DNA from: Trichococcus palustris
GTDB lineage: Bacteria; Bacillota; Bacilli; Lactobacillales; Aerococcaceae
Reading direction: 5' to 3'
Assembly (NCBI RefSeq): GCF_900114465.1
Contig: NZ_FOTD01000001.1
Coordinates: 62,001-126,000 of the forward strand
DNA length: 64,000 bases
In this document: positions 18,648-27,891 of the stretch, piece by piece
Layout: the number at the start of each line of letters is the position of its first letter
Numbering within the stretch: position 1 is the first letter of the stretch
Translations under genes and position numbers: made by a program
The notes under the pieces: model-generated
Told to the model about the DNA's origin: nothing
Database searches by the model: none
Seen by the model: only the letters and a program-made list of their open reading frames with translations

Positions 18648-21113
18648 ATGACGGATAATCAAGAAATCAAAGAAATAATGCTTGAAGATGTGATGGGAGA
18701 CCGTTTTGGCCGTTATTCCAAATACATCATCCAGGATCGTGCTTTGCCGGATATCCGCGATGGGCTAAAACCCGTTCAAAGACGGATATTGTATGCGATG
18801 TTTGTGGCGGGCAATACTTCCGAAAAGGGCTTCCGTAAATCGGCCAAGACAGTCGGTAATGTTATCGGTAACTATCACCCGCATGGAGACTCCAGCGTGT
18901 ACGAAGCGATGGTGCGGTTGAGCCAAGATTGGAAAATGCGTGAAGAGCTGATAGAGATGCACGGGAATAACGGGAGCATGGACGGCGACTCGGCTGCCGC
19001 CATGCGTTATACTGAAGCGCGACTATCCAAAATATCGGCGGAGTTGCTGCGTGATATCGACAAGGAAACGGTCGATTTCGTCCTGAACTTCGATGACACC
19101 GATGAAGAGCCTACCGTTCTGCCGGCAAAATATCCCAATCTGCTCGTTAACGGCGCAACCGGGATTTCTGCAGGTTATGCGACGGATATCCCGCCGCATA
19201 ATTTGGGGGAAGTCATCGATGCGACGTTGCACTTGATATCCCATCCGGATGCTACCCTGGCCGATTTGATGAAGTACGTGAAAGGACCCGATTTCCCGAC
19301 CGGAGCGATGATTCAAGGCTTGGAAGGCCTGAAGGATGCTTACACAACGGGCAAAGGAAAAGTGATTGTCCGCTCCAAAACCAGGATCGAAGAAATCCGC
19401 GGCGGAAAGCAACAGATCATCATCTCGGAAATCCCTTATGAAATAAATAAAGCGACACTAGTCAAAAAGATGGATGACATCCGCATCAACCGAAAAATCG
19501 AGGGGATATCGGAAGTCCGTGATGAATCTGACCGGACCGGCCTGCAGATCGTCGTTGAATTGAAGAAGGAAGCAAATGCGGAAGGTATCCTGAATTACCT
19601 TTTGAAAAACACCGACCTGCAAGTGAACTATAATTTCAATATGGTCGCAATCGACGAACGCCGTCCGAAACAAGTAGGGCTGCACCAAATCCTGAAAGCC
19701 TACGTCAAATATCAAAAAGAGGTCATCACACGACGGACGAAATACAACCTGAAAAAAGCGGAAGCAAGACTGCACATTGTGGATGCGTTGATAAAAGTCA
19801 TCTCCATTCTGGATGAAGTCATTCAAATTATCCGCAACAGTAAAGATAAAAAAGATTCAAAACAGAATTTGATCAAAAGCTATGCCTTCACAGAAATACA
19901 AGCGGAAGCAATCGTTTCCTTGCAATTGTACCGTTTGAGCAATACGGACATCACCGCTCTGCAAAATGAGAAAATGGATTTGAACGAGCAAGTGGCCATG
20001 TATCAAAGCATACTGAAAGATGATAAGACGTTGTATTCAGTCATGAAAAACGAATTGACGGCCGTCAAAAAACAATATGCAAACCCACGCCGTTCCAGCG
20101 TACAGGCTGAAATCGACGAAATTAAGATCGATACCGAAGTACTGGTGCCGGACGAAGAAGTCATCGTTGTCGTGACGAAAGAAGGCTATTACAAACGCAC
20201 GAGCGTCCGTTCGTTCTCTGCCTCGGCAATCGAAGAGGTGGCGTTGCGCGAAGGGGATAAACCACTATTCATCGGGAAAGCTTCCACACTGGACGCGGTT
20301 GTCCTGTTCACTAACAAAGGGGATTATCTGCATTTCCCGATACATGAATTGCCTGAATTGAAATGGAAGGACATCGGGCATCACCTATCCCAAAATATTC
20401 CTTTCGCCGCGGATGAACGAATCATCAGTGTCACTATAATGAAGCATCATACCGAAGCGACCGGAACGGTGTTGTTTGTATCGCAGGATGGGTTGATCAA
20501 GCAAACCAATCTCAATGAGTTTACGACATTCAGAGGGTACCGGAACAAAAAGAGCGTCGCAATGAAAATGAAAAACGAAACGGACGCAATCGTCTCCCTG
20601 CATTACCTTGATGAAAAAACGAACTATGAAATCTTGTTGGCTACCCATTTCGGATTCGCATTGCGCTATCCCGTCAGCGAAGTCCCTACAATCGGTACGC
20701 GGGCAAGCGGCGTAAAATCGATCAACTTGAAAACGGGCGATTTCGTCGTCGGTGGAGCGGTCTTCACGGAACAAAATGAAGACTATCCTATCCTTATCAT
20801 CACCCAAAGAGGGAACATCAAGAGATTCAAGTCCGGAGAAGTCCCACCATTAGGAAGGGCCAAACGAGGACTTATGCTCTTGAAGGAATTAAAGGCAAAA
20901 CCGCATCGCATCATCTACATGGATAGTTCGCTGGAACAGCCGAACACATACATCATCCATACCACCAATGGCGCTGACATACAGGCTGAGAGCAAAGAAG
21001 TGCCGTTCAGCCCTAGATATGCCAACGGCAGCTTCGCCATCAATGAGAAGACAGACGGCGAAGTTACGAGCGTCGAAAAAGCGTATAATTTTTCACAAAT
21101 TAGAATACTCTAA
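18648..21113 (+). CDS. parC: DNA topoisomerase IV subunit A
   Basis: ParC is the DNA-cleaving subunit of topoisomerase IV. This 821-residue protein has the N-terminal breakage-reunion domain with catalytic tyrosine in [11 protein letters not shown], a long coiled-coil arm and a C-terminal beta-propeller that binds DNA. The quinolone-resistance region reads [13 protein letters not shown]. It has the usual serine and a glutamate at the position where streptococci have aspartate, so no resistance change is visible. ATG 18648 is preferred over an in-frame ATG at 18627 that overlaps parE; GTGAAGAG precedes it. Confidence 0.94.
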   Translation: MTDNQEIKEIMLEDVMGDRFGRYSKYIIQDRALPDIRDGLKPVQRRILYAMFVAGNTSEKGFRKSAKTVGNVIGNYHPHGDSSVYEAMVRLSQDWKMREELIEMHGNNGSMDGDSAAAMRYTEARLSKISAELLRDIDKETVDFVLNFDDTDEEPTVLPAKYPNLLVNGATGISAGYATDIPPHNLGEVIDATLHLISHPDATLADLMKYVKGPDFPTGAMIQGLEGLKDAYTTGKGKVIVRSKTRIEEIRGGKQQIIISEIPYEINKATLVKKMDDIRINRKIEGISEVRDESDRTGLQIVVELKKEANAEGILNYLLKNTDLQVNYNFNMVAIDERRPKQVGLHQILKAYVKYQKEVITRRTKYNLKKAEARLHIVDALIKVISILDEVIQIIRNSKDKKDSKQNLIKSYAFTEIQAEAIVSLQLYRLSNTDITALQNEKMDLNEQVAMYQSILKDDKTLYSVMKNELTAVKKQYANPRRSSVQAEIDEIKIDTEVLVPDEEVIVVVTKEGYYKRTSVRSFSASAIEEVALREGDKPLFIGKASTLDAVVLFTNKGDYLHFPIHELPELKWKDIGHHLSQNIPFAADERIISVTIMKHHTEATGTVLFVSQDGLIKQTNLNEFTTFRGYRNKKSVAMKMKNETDAIVSLHYLDEKTNYEILLATHFGFALRYPVSEVPTIGTRASGVKSINLKTGDFVVGGAVFTEQNEDYPILIITQRGNIKRFKSGEVPPLGRAKRGLMLLKELKAKPHRIIYMDSSLEQPNTYIIHTTNGADIQAESKEVPFSPRYANGSFAINEKTDGEVTSVEKAYNFSQIRIL

Positions 21114-21131
21114 TATTCTGTTATAAACAAT

Positions 21132-21177
21132 TTCAAAAAGCGGAGGCTGTGTAATAACACAGTTTCCGCTTTTTGAA
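21132..21177 (+). terminator. intrinsic terminator after parC
   Basis: A 13-bp outer stem (21132-21144 with 21165-21177) plus an inner 6-bp stem forms a strong hairpin. Its 3' arm contains a five-T stretch. Confidence 0.8.
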
Positions 21178-21326
21178 TGTAACAGTTTCGGTCGAATAGT
21201 AAAACATTCACTAACTATTAGATAGTTATATAAACAGTCCAACCAGCAAAAAAGCTATATGTATTACGTTTTCATAGAACCTCCCAAAAAAACATTTAAA
21301 AAATACCAAAAATAGTTTGATAGTTG

Positions 21327-21354
21327 TTGCACTTTTGTAGGGACGTGTTATAAT
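21327..21354 (+). promoter_or_regulatory. pflB promoter
   Basis: TTGCAC (21327-21332) and a consensus TATAAT (21349-21354) are spaced by 16 bases, about 64 bases upstream of pflB. Confidence 0.65.
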
Positions 21355-21368
21355 ATTCATGTAGAAAC

Positions 21369-21386
21369 CTGTTACACATATCACAA
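21369..21386 (+). promoter_or_regulatory. candidate Rex redox operator before pflB
   Basis: The site matches the Rex consensus TTGTGA-N6-TCACAA at 10 of 12 fixed positions and lies just past the predicted transcription start. Rex control of pfl genes is known in Gram-positive bacteria. The match could be chance. Confidence 0.35.
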
Positions 21387-21417
21387 TGTGCAAGCACTTT
21401 GAGGAGGAACAAATATA

Positions 21418-23646
21418 ATGGAACAATGGCAAGGGTTTAAAGGCAAAACTTGGAAAGAAGAAGTCGATGTAAGAGATTTCATTTTAAAGAACTACTCTGA
21501 ATATAAAGGCGACGAAAGTTTCTTAGAAGGCCCAACTGAAACAACTACTCAATTATGGGATCAAGTAATGGATTTGACGAAACAAGAAAGAGAAGCTGGC
21601 GGCGTTTTGGATATGGATACAAAAGTTGTATCTACTATCACATCACATGAAGCAGGCTACTTGAACAAAGATAAAGAGCAAATCGTTGGTTTCCAAACTG
21701 AAAAACCATTGAAACGCAGCTTGATGCCATTCGGTGGTATCCGCATGAGCGAACAAGCATGTGAAGAAGCTGGTTACAAAGTTGACCCAGAAATTTCATT
21801 TGCATTCCGTGAATACAGAAAAACACATAACCAAGGCGTATTCGATGCCTACACACCAGAAATGCGCGCAGCAAGAACTACCGGCGTCATCACTGGTTTG
21901 CCAGATGCATACGGACGTGGACGCATCATCGGTGACTACCGTCGTGTAGCATTATATGGTGTTGATTATTTGATGAAAGAAAAATTAAAAGAATTCGCTA
22001 ACATCGGCGACGGCACAATGACAGATGACGTTATCCGTTTAAGAGAAGAGTACAGCGAACAATATAGAGCTTTGAAACAATTGAAAGATTTAGGCGCTAT
22101 CTATGGCTTCGATATTTCAAAACCTGCTACAAACGCTAAAGAAGCTTTCCAATGGTTATACTTCGGATACTTAGCGGCTGTTAAACAACAAAATGGTGCA
22201 GCAATGTCATTAGGACGTACATCTACATTCTTAGACATCTACATCCAACGCGATTTGGAAAACGGAACATTGACAGAAGCAGAAGCACAAGAAATCGTTG
22301 ACCACTTCGTTATGAAGTTACGTATGGTTAAATTTGCACGTACGCCAGAATACCAAGAATTATACTCAGGAGATCCACAATGGGTTACTGAATCAATCGC
22401 AGGTATGGCTTTAGACGGCCGTTCAATGGTAACAAAGAGCAGCTTCCGTTTCTTGAATACATTGACTAACTTGGGCGCAGCTCCAGAACCAAACTTGACA
22501 GTTCTATGGTCAACTAGATTACCTGAAGGATTCAAAAAATACTGTGCTAAAGTTTCTATCGAAACAAGCGCTATCCAATACGAAAATGATGACATCATGA
22601 TCGCTGAATGGGGCGATGACTACGGTATCGCTTGCTGTGTATCCGCAATGAGAATCGGGAAACAAATGCAATTCTTCGGAGCTCGTGCTAACTTAGCTAA
22701 AACATTGCTTTACGCAATCAACGGCGGGGTTGATGAGAAGAAGAAAAAACAAGTCGGACCTAAATTGCAACCAATCACTTCAGAATATCTTGATTACGAT
22801 GAAGTAGCGGAAAAATTCGATGTTATGATGGACTGGATTGTGGCGTTGTATGTGAACACGTTGAACGTTATCCACTACATGCATGACAAATATTCATACG
22901 AATCTTTGGAAATGGCATTACATGATACAAATGTTATCCGTACATTGGCAACGGGTGTTGCTGGCTTCTCAGTGACAATCGACTCACTTTCAGCTATCAA
23001 ATACGCTAAAGTTAAACCAATCCGCGACGAAGACGGCATCGCAGTTGACTTCGAAATCGAAGGCGACTTCCCTAAATATGGTAACAACGATGACCGCGCT
23101 GACCAAATCGGTATCGACTTGTTGAAACAATACATGACTAAAGTTAAGAAACACCATACTTACCGTAATTCTATCCCTACAACTTCAATCCTTACAATCA
23201 CTTCTAACGTGGTTTATGGTAAGAAAACAGGTAGCACTCCTGACGGACGTAAAGCCGGCGAACCATTCGCACCAGGTGCTAACCCAATGCACGGCAGAGA
23301 TACACACGGCGCATTAGCAAGCTTATCTTCAGTTGCTAAAATTCCTTACAAATATTCATTAGATGGTATTTCTAATACATTCTCAATCATCCCTAAAGCT
23401 TTAGGCCGTGAAGAAGATGTACAAAAAGAAAATCTTTCAACGATGCTGGACGGCTATGTAGCTAAAGGCGGACATCACTTGAACGTTAACGTGTTCAACC
23501 GTGAAACATTGCTTGACGCTATGGATCACCCAGAAAACTACCCACAATTAACAATCCGTGTTTCTGGATATGCTGTTAACTTCATCAAGTTGACTCGTGA
23601 ACAACAAATGGACGTTATCAACCGTACGATGCACGACATGATGTAA
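21418..23646 (+). CDS. pflB: pyruvate formate-lyase (formate C-acetyltransferase)
   Basis: PflB (EC 2.3.1.54) cleaves pyruvate and CoA to acetyl-CoA and formate in anaerobic mixed-acid fermentation. The 742-residue protein has the active-site pair Cys406-Cys407 in IACCVSAM and the glycyl-radical site Gly717 in [16 protein letters not shown] before ATG 21418 is strong. Codon use is more biased and AT-richer than in the neighbours, as expected for a very highly expressed enzyme. Its activase gene lies just downstream behind a terminator. A promoter and a Rex-like box lie upstream. Confidence 0.96.
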   Translation: MEQWQGFKGKTWKEEVDVRDFILKNYSEYKGDESFLEGPTETTTQLWDQVMDLTKQEREAGGVLDMDTKVVSTITSHEAGYLNKDKEQIVGFQTEKPLKRSLMPFGGIRMSEQACEEAGYKVDPEISFAFREYRKTHNQGVFDAYTPEMRAARTTGVITGLPDAYGRGRIIGDYRRVALYGVDYLMKEKLKEFANIGDGTMTDDVIRLREEYSEQYRALKQLKDLGAIYGFDISKPATNAKEAFQWLYFGYLAAVKQQNGAAMSLGRTSTFLDIYIQRDLENGTLTEAEAQEIVDHFVMKLRMVKFARTPEYQELYSGDPQWVTESIAGMALDGRSMVTKSSFRFLNTLTNLGAAPEPNLTVLWSTRLPEGFKKYCAKVSIETSAIQYENDDIMIAEWGDDYGIACCVSAMRIGKQMQFFGARANLAKTLLYAINGGVDEKKKKQVGPKLQPITSEYLDYDEVAEKFDVMMDWIVALYVNTLNVIHYMHDKYSYESLEMALHDTNVIRTLATGVAGFSVTIDSLSAIKYAKVKPIRDEDGIAVDFEIEGDFPKYGNNDDRADQIGIDLLKQYMTKVKKHHTYRNSIPTTSILTITSNVVYGKKTGSTPDGRKAGEPFAPGANPMHGRDTHGALASLSSVAKIPYKYSLDGISNTFSIIPKALGREEDVQKENLSTMLDGYVAKGGHHLNVNVFNRETLLDAMDHPENYPQLTIRVSGYAVNFIKLTREQQMDVINRTMHDMM

Positions 23647-23680
23647 TCACTCTTTAAAAAAAACTTTATCATATAAAATT

Positions 23681-23712
23681 AAACGGATGAATCATCGGAT
23701 TCATCCGTTTTC
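23681..23712 (+). terminator. terminator after pflB
   Basis: A perfect 12-bp stem (23681-23692 with 23699-23710) is followed by T residues. It would limit read-through from pflB into pflA. Confidence 0.75.
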
Positions 23713-23748
23713 TATCAAAGGAAATGAACATTTCGTTTCTTTTGATAG
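23712..23748 (+). repeat. second hairpin between pflB and pflA
   Basis: A further inverted repeat pairs 23712-23728 with the stretch ending at 23748, with a perfect outer 8 bp and partial inner pairing. It has no T run. It may control pflA expression. Confidence 0.4.
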
Positions 23749-23809
23749 GAAATATTCCTTAGACAATATACAATGAATATAAGAAATAACAGATAAAGGA
23801 GTTTTTGAA

Positions 23810-24571
23810 ATGACTGAACCTTTAAAAGGATTTGTGCATTCGACGGAAAGCTTCGGATCGGTTGATGGTCCAGGAATCCGCTTTATTATATTTATGCAAG
23901 GTTGCCGGATGCGTTGCCAGTTCTGCCATAATCCGGATACATGGAATATCGGCGGCGGCAATGAGATGACGACGGATGAACTGTTGGAACTCGCTTTACA
24001 ATATAAGCCATTCTGGGGCGCGAAAGGTGGCATCACCGTCAGCGGCGGGGAACCCTTGTTGCAAATCGATTTTTTGATCGAATTGTTCACGAAAGCAAAA
24101 GCGCTCGGTGTCCATACGACATTGGATACATGCGGCTTGCCGTTCACTTATGATGAACCGTTTTTCGGCCAATTCGAAAAATTGATGGCGGTCACCGATT
24201 TGTTGTTGTTGGACATCAAACACATCGACAGCCAAAAACATAAAGAACTGACTATGTGGCCGAACGAAAGCATCATCGCATTGGCTAAGTATCTTTCGGA
24301 CATCAACAAGCCGGTTTGGATCCGCCATGTCCTGATACCAGAACGTACCGACTACGATGAATTTTTGATCCGTTTGGACGCGTTCCTTAAGACGTTGAAA
24401 AACATCGTCAAAGTGGAAATACTCCCATACCATAAAATGGGCGTATATAAATGGAAAACGCTTGGCATTCCTTACCAATTGGAAGGCATCGACCCACCGA
24501 CTGCTGAACGGGTGGAAAATGCCAAGAAATTGTTGCATACAGAAGATTACAAAGGGTATTTGACCCTATAA
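23810..24571 (+). CDS. pflA: pyruvate formate-lyase activating enzyme
   Basis: PflA (EC 1.97.1.4) is a radical SAM enzyme that abstracts a hydrogen from the PflB glycine to create its radical. The 253-residue protein has the 4Fe-4S motif CRMRCQFC (C-x3-C-x2-C) near residue 30, the SAM-binding SGGEPLL and a later DTCGLP. Length and order are typical. AAAGGAG supports ATG 23810. It follows pflB across a terminator and an extra hairpin, so it may be transcribed mostly by read-through or from a weak local promoter. Confidence 0.95.
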   Translation: MTEPLKGFVHSTESFGSVDGPGIRFIIFMQGCRMRCQFCHNPDTWNIGGGNEMTTDELLELALQYKPFWGAKGGITVSGGEPLLQIDFLIELFTKAKALGVHTTLDTCGLPFTYDEPFFGQFEKLMAVTDLLLLDIKHIDSQKHKELTMWPNESIIALAKYLSDINKPVWIRHVLIPERTDYDEFLIRLDAFLKTLKNIVKVEILPYHKMGVYKWKTLGIPYQLEGIDPPTAERVENAKKLLHTEDYKGYLTL

Positions 24572-24586
24572 TAGATGAGTTTTTCT

Positions 24587-24627
24587 GAAAGAAAAGAGAA
24601 TTGTCATTGCTCTTTTCTTTCTTTTTT
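24587..24627 (+). terminator. terminator after pflA
   Basis: A perfect 12-bp stem (24587-24598 with 24610-24621) is followed by six T residues. Confidence 0.85.
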
Positions 24628-24667
24628 ATTATGATTATTGAAGATACTGGAAGAGAGAGGGAATAAA

Positions 24668-25597
24668 ATGAGTAAATTATTAGTCTTCGGGCACCAAAAT
24701 CCTGATACAGATGCGATTACATCTGCTATCGCCTATGCCTATCTTTTGAATCAAACCGGAATGGAAGCAGAAGCGGTTGCGTTAGGTCTTCCTAATGAAG
24801 AAACGGCTTATGCACTTGAAAAATTTAATGTGAATGCTCCCCGTGTTATTGAAACTGCAGCGAACGAAACCGATACTGTCGTATTGGTCGATCACAACGA
24901 AGCGCAACAAAGCGTATCGGATATCAAAGACGTTGAAGTGTACGCAGTAGTCGATCATCATCGCATCGCTAATTTTGAAACGGCAAATCCGCTTTACTAC
25001 AGAGCGGAACCAGTCGGCTGCACAAACACCATCCTTTATAAGATGTTCAAAGAAAAAAATATCGCCATTCCCGCTGACTTGGCTGGCTTGATGGCATCTG
25101 CCATCATTTCGGATAGCCTGTTGTTCAAATCCCCGACTTGCACGGAGGAAGACAAGGAGGCCGCCACTGCTTTAGCTGCAATCGCAGGCATTTCCTTGGA
25201 AGAATATGGCTTGACCATGCTGAAGGCAGGTACCAACTTGGGAACGAAAACGGTAGCTGAGCTATTGACGCTGGATGCCAAATCATTCCCGATGGGCGAC
25301 AAAAACGTGCGCATCGCACAAGTCAATACGGTTGACGTACAAGATGTCCTATCGAGACAAGCAGAGCTTTCTGCAGCAATGGAAGCAGCCAATCAAACGG
25401 AAAACTATGATTTGTTCTTGATGGTCATCACAAACATCATCGAAAGCGATTCTGCATTGTTAGCTATCGGCTCACCATTGGATGCGGTTGAAGAAGCATT
25501 CGGTGTTAAACTTGTAAACAATACGGCAAACTTACCGGGCGTCGTTTCCCGTAAAAAGCAAGTTGTCCCTCCATTGACAGACGTTTTCACAAAATAA
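24668..25597 (+). CDS. ppaC: manganese-dependent inorganic pyrophosphatase
   Basis: PpaC (EC 3.6.1.1, family II) hydrolyses pyrophosphate and pulls biosynthetic reactions forward. The 309-residue length is exact for the family. DHH motifs are present: [11 protein letters not shown] at the N terminus, [21 protein letters not shown], and the C-terminal substrate motif [13 protein letters not shown] 24668 behind GAGAGAGGG is chosen; an ATG at 24638 would add ten unlikely residues. It is flanked by terminators, so it is a single-gene unit. Confidence 0.95.
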   Translation: MSKLLVFGHQNPDTDAITSAIAYAYLLNQTGMEAEAVALGLPNEETAYALEKFNVNAPRVIETAANETDTVVLVDHNEAQQSVSDIKDVEVYAVVDHHRIANFETANPLYYRAEPVGCTNTILYKMFKEKNIAIPADLAGLMASAIISDSLLFKSPTCTEEDKEAATALAAIAGISLEEYGLTMLKAGTNLGTKTVAELLTLDAKSFPMGDKNVRIAQVNTVDVQDVLSRQAELSAAMEAANQTENYDLFLMVITNIIESDSALLAIGSPLDAVEEAFGVKLVNNTANLPGVVSRKKQVVPPLTDVFTK

Positions 25598-25613
25598 TTT
25601 ATATGACAAATAG

Positions 25614-25645
25614 GCGGATGGCGTAAAAGCTATCCGCTTTTTTTC
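25614..25645 (+). terminator. terminator after ppaC
   Basis: A 9-bp stem with one wobble (25614-25622 with 25629-25637) is followed by a run of eight T residues. Confidence 0.8.
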
Positions 25646-25723
25646 GTGCTATACTGATAGTAAATCAGACCGTTCAGAGAGATGGCGTTCATTTGGGGCC
25701 ATCGTTAAAAAGGAGGAGCCGAA

Positions 25724-26548
25724 ATGAAGATAGGTGTCATTTCTGATCTGCATATTGATTCAAACCGAAAAAAATTAGCCCCCGGCCAGACCTACGACCG
25801 TCTGTTGGCTGAACTGCTCTATAACCAGGAAATTGATTTGTTGCTGTTGGCGGGGGATGTTTCTTCCGACTATCATGATACGTTCAAGTTTTTGGATAAC
25901 ATGAAGAACCATGCCGTCTCCAAAATCCTTTTTGTGCCAGGCAACCATGACTTTTGGTCGATCCGCAATCATGAAGAAGACACCGACAGAATTTATCGCT
26001 TGTTTAAAGAACGGGATGAGAACCCTGTCGGCCGTCCGTTATTGCTCAATGAGGATTGGGCAGTGGTCGGGAATCCGGGTTGGTACGATTACGGATTCGG
26101 CAGCAGCAAATACACAAAAGATGAATTTTCCAAAAAAAAGCTGAAGGTCGGCGGTTGGAATGACCGCGAATACGTCCATTGGCAAAAGGATGATGTATCC
26201 GTAGCGGAAGACATGTACCAGGAAATCAAACAAGATCTGCACCATGCCGCAGGCAGAAAAATCATCTTCATGACGCATGTCGTGACGCACCCGCAGTTTG
26301 TCATCCCCCTGCCGCATAAAGTATATGATTACTATAACGCCTTCCTCGGTAATACCAGTTACATGCAACTCTACAAAGACTATCCCATCAAGCACAGCGT
26401 CATGGGTCATGTCCATTTCCGGAAACTATACAGAGAAAAGGGCATTTCCTATTATTGTGCCTGCCTAGGGAGCAGCCGGCATTGGTATACAGATGATCCG
26501 TATGTCGAATTGGCCTATACGTTGGAAGAATTTCTGATCGAAGGGTAG
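25724..26548 (+). CDS. calcineurin-like metallophosphoesterase
   Basis: This 274-residue cytosolic protein has all five blocks of the calcineurin-like phosphoesterase fold: SDLHID near residue 7, LLAGDVS, VPGNHDFWS, MTHVVTH and GHVHF. These residues hold two metal ions that hydrolyse phosphoester bonds. Which substrate is used (nucleotides, phosphoprotein or lipid) cannot be told. The ribosome site AAGGAGGAG before ATG 25724 is strong. It resembles uncharacterised lactic-acid-bacterial phosphoesterases that stand alone. It is not clearly linked to its neighbours. Confidence 0.85.
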   Translation: MKIGVISDLHIDSNRKKLAPGQTYDRLLAELLYNQEIDLLLLAGDVSSDYHDTFKFLDNMKNHAVSKILFVPGNHDFWSIRNHEEDTDRIYRLFKERDENPVGRPLLLNEDWAVVGNPGWYDYGFGSSKYTKDEFSKKKLKVGGWNDREYVHWQKDDVSVAEDMYQEIKQDLHHAAGRKIIFMTHVVTHPQFVIPLPHKVYDYYNAFLGNTSYMQLYKDYPIKHSVMGHVHFRKLYREKGISYYCACLGSSRHWYTDDPYVELAYTLEEFLIEG

Positions 26549-26611
26549 GTGCTTCTTTCGGAATTCTCTTTGGTGAATGTCTCGAAATGAATATATCTGA
26601 ATAATATATAT

Positions 26612-26640
26612 TTGACATTGAGGGGAAAGCGGAATATAAT
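26612..26640 (+). promoter_or_regulatory. perfect-consensus promoter
   Basis: TTGACA (26612-26617) and TATAAT (26635-26640) are both exact and spaced by the ideal 17 bases. It points toward the VOC gene, whose start is about 290 bases past the predicted transcription start. Confidence 0.75.
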
Positions 26641-26795
26641 CATCTTATGAATCACTTACAAAATGTTCGTTATGGTTGAGATACATTTTCTTTTCTTTTT
26701 GGGTAAATAGGTTATGTTGATAGGTATATTTTGAGTAACAGACTTTTGACTCAGACGCAAAAGGAATACATGCAGAGACAGTGATTGGTGGTGTA

Positions 26796-26930
26796 ATGCA
26801 AATTGGCTTCATATCACCATTAAAGCCGTCCTTAAAAGTATACGGAATGCCATACATTTCCGCTTGCGATCATTCCGACAGGGGAAAATATCATTTGTTT
26901 AAAAAAGTAAAATCAATTTTGAAAAGGTGA
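26796..26930 (+). CDS. possible 44-residue basic peptide
   Basis: An ATG at 26796, preceded by GGTGGTG, opens a 44-codon frame that ends eight bases before the start of the VOC gene. Its stop overlaps the ribosome site of that gene, a layout seen in translational coupling and in leader peptides. The product is basic toward the C terminus (KYHLFKKVKSILKR) and has no recognised domain. It lies on the transcript expected from the perfect promoter upstream. The frame is also open upstream back to 26739 without a start codon, so it could equally be a decayed gene end. No function is proposed. Confidence 0.3.
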   Translation: MQIGFISPLKPSLKVYGMPYISACDHSDRGKYHLFKKVKSILKR

Positions 26931-26938
26931 GGGTAATT

Positions 26939-27790
26939 ATGGATAAAACAAACAATTGGGAACTAGGGAAAGTTGTATTGAAAGTGAATGATTTGGAGAA
27001 GATGACAGCCTTCTATCAAGAAGCCATCGGATTAGATATATTGGAAAAACAAGCGCATGCTACCGTTTTGGGCGTGAAAACGGATAATGTACCTTTGGTT
27101 GAACTGATTGAAATACCCAAAGCAAGCAGCCGCACAGTGACTGCCGGACTCTATCACTTGGCAATCCTGTTGCCGACAAGAGGCGATTTAGGGGCGATGC
27201 TGTATCATTTGGTGACAAAAAAATATGATCTGGTCGGCGCCAGCGACCACGGTTACAGCGAAGCGCTCTATCTGAATGACCCAGAAGGAAACGGCATCGA
27301 AATCTATCGCGACAAACCGATGGCAGAATGGGATATCCGTCCTGACGGCAGAATTGAAGGCATTACTGCCGCAATGGATACGGAAGCTGTGGTTCAATCG
27401 ATGGAAAAATTATTTGCTGGCATCCCTTCAGGAACAAAAATGGGCCATGTCCATTTAACCGTCCATGATCTGGAGGACACGGAAGAATTTTACGTGAATG
27501 TGCTGGGCATCGCATTGAAGTCCAATTACTTCGGACAGGCTAAGTTCTTCGCTTCCGGTAATTACCATCACCATATCGGTTCCAATGTTTGGTCCGGCAG
27601 AAACCTTCCTGCGCCATTGGAAACACAGACCGGAATGGCCTATTACACTTGGCTGTTGCCGAGCAAGTCCGAATTGGATGCCTTGAAAGACAGATTGGAA
27701 AAAAACAATGTAACGTATGAAACAGCTGCTGACACGCTCATCTTCAAAGATAACAGCGGCATTACCATACATGCAACCGTCGGGAAATAA
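26939..27790 (+). CDS. two-domain VOC (glyoxalase/dioxygenase) protein
   Basis: This 283-residue protein consists of two vicinal-oxygen-chelate domains (about residues 5-120 and 170-280). Each has paired beta-alpha-beta-beta-beta modules: LGKVVLKVNDLEKMTAFYQ opens the first, and GHVHLTVHDLEDTEEFY opens the second. A metal site is suggested by His in YHLAIL and Glu in GNGIEIYRDKP. Such CatE/YwbC-like proteins include extradiol ring-cleaving dioxygenases and glyoxalases; the substrate is unknown. ATG 26939 behind AAGGTGAGG is preferred over GTG 26927. A strong promoter and a long leader lie upstream. Confidence 0.82.
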   Translation: MDKTNNWELGKVVLKVNDLEKMTAFYQEAIGLDILEKQAHATVLGVKTDNVPLVELIEIPKASSRTVTAGLYHLAILLPTRGDLGAMLYHLVTKKYDLVGASDHGYSEALYLNDPEGNGIEIYRDKPMAEWDIRPDGRIEGITAAMDTEAVVQSMEKLFAGIPSGTKMGHVHLTVHDLEDTEEFYVNVLGIALKSNYFGQAKFFASGNYHHHIGSNVWSGRNLPAPLETQTGMAYYTWLLPSKSELDALKDRLEKNNVTYETAADTLIFKDNSGITIHATVGK

Positions 27791-27799
27791 CGGTTTGAG

Positions 27800-27826
27800 G
27801 AGACAAGGAAACTTGTCTCTTTTTTT
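27800..27826 (+). terminator. terminator after VOC gene
   Basis: A perfect 8-bp stem (27800-27807 with 27812-27819) with a GAAA tetraloop is followed by seven T residues. Confidence 0.85.
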
Positions 27827-27891
27827 GGCCTTTTTGGTACCTCTAAACCGGCCCGTGTTGGTATACTATGAATGAGAGGAGGTGGCGAGCA

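Larger units (their letters stand above)
21178..21417 (+). other. spacer holding pflB control region
   Basis: This 240-base AT-rich stretch has no credible gene. It contains a perfect 7-bp inverted repeat (21212-21218 with 21222-21228), the pflB promoter and a Rex-like box. Confidence 0.5.
26549..26938 (+). other. spacer with strong promoter and small ORF
   Basis: This 390-base stretch before the VOC gene holds a consensus promoter (26612-26640), a leader of about 290 bases and a 44-codon open frame described separately. A 70-codon open frame on the minus strand (26645-26857) has no ribosome site and is not called. Confidence 0.5.

Noticed and set aside
18879-18930. quinolone-resistance change in ParC
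   Set aside because: The key serine is wild type, and glutamate at the second site is a common natural residue.
26645-26857. 70-codon open frame on the minus strand upstream of the VOC gene
   Set aside because: It has no ribosome site, no recognised domain and opposes a perfect promoter on the other strand.
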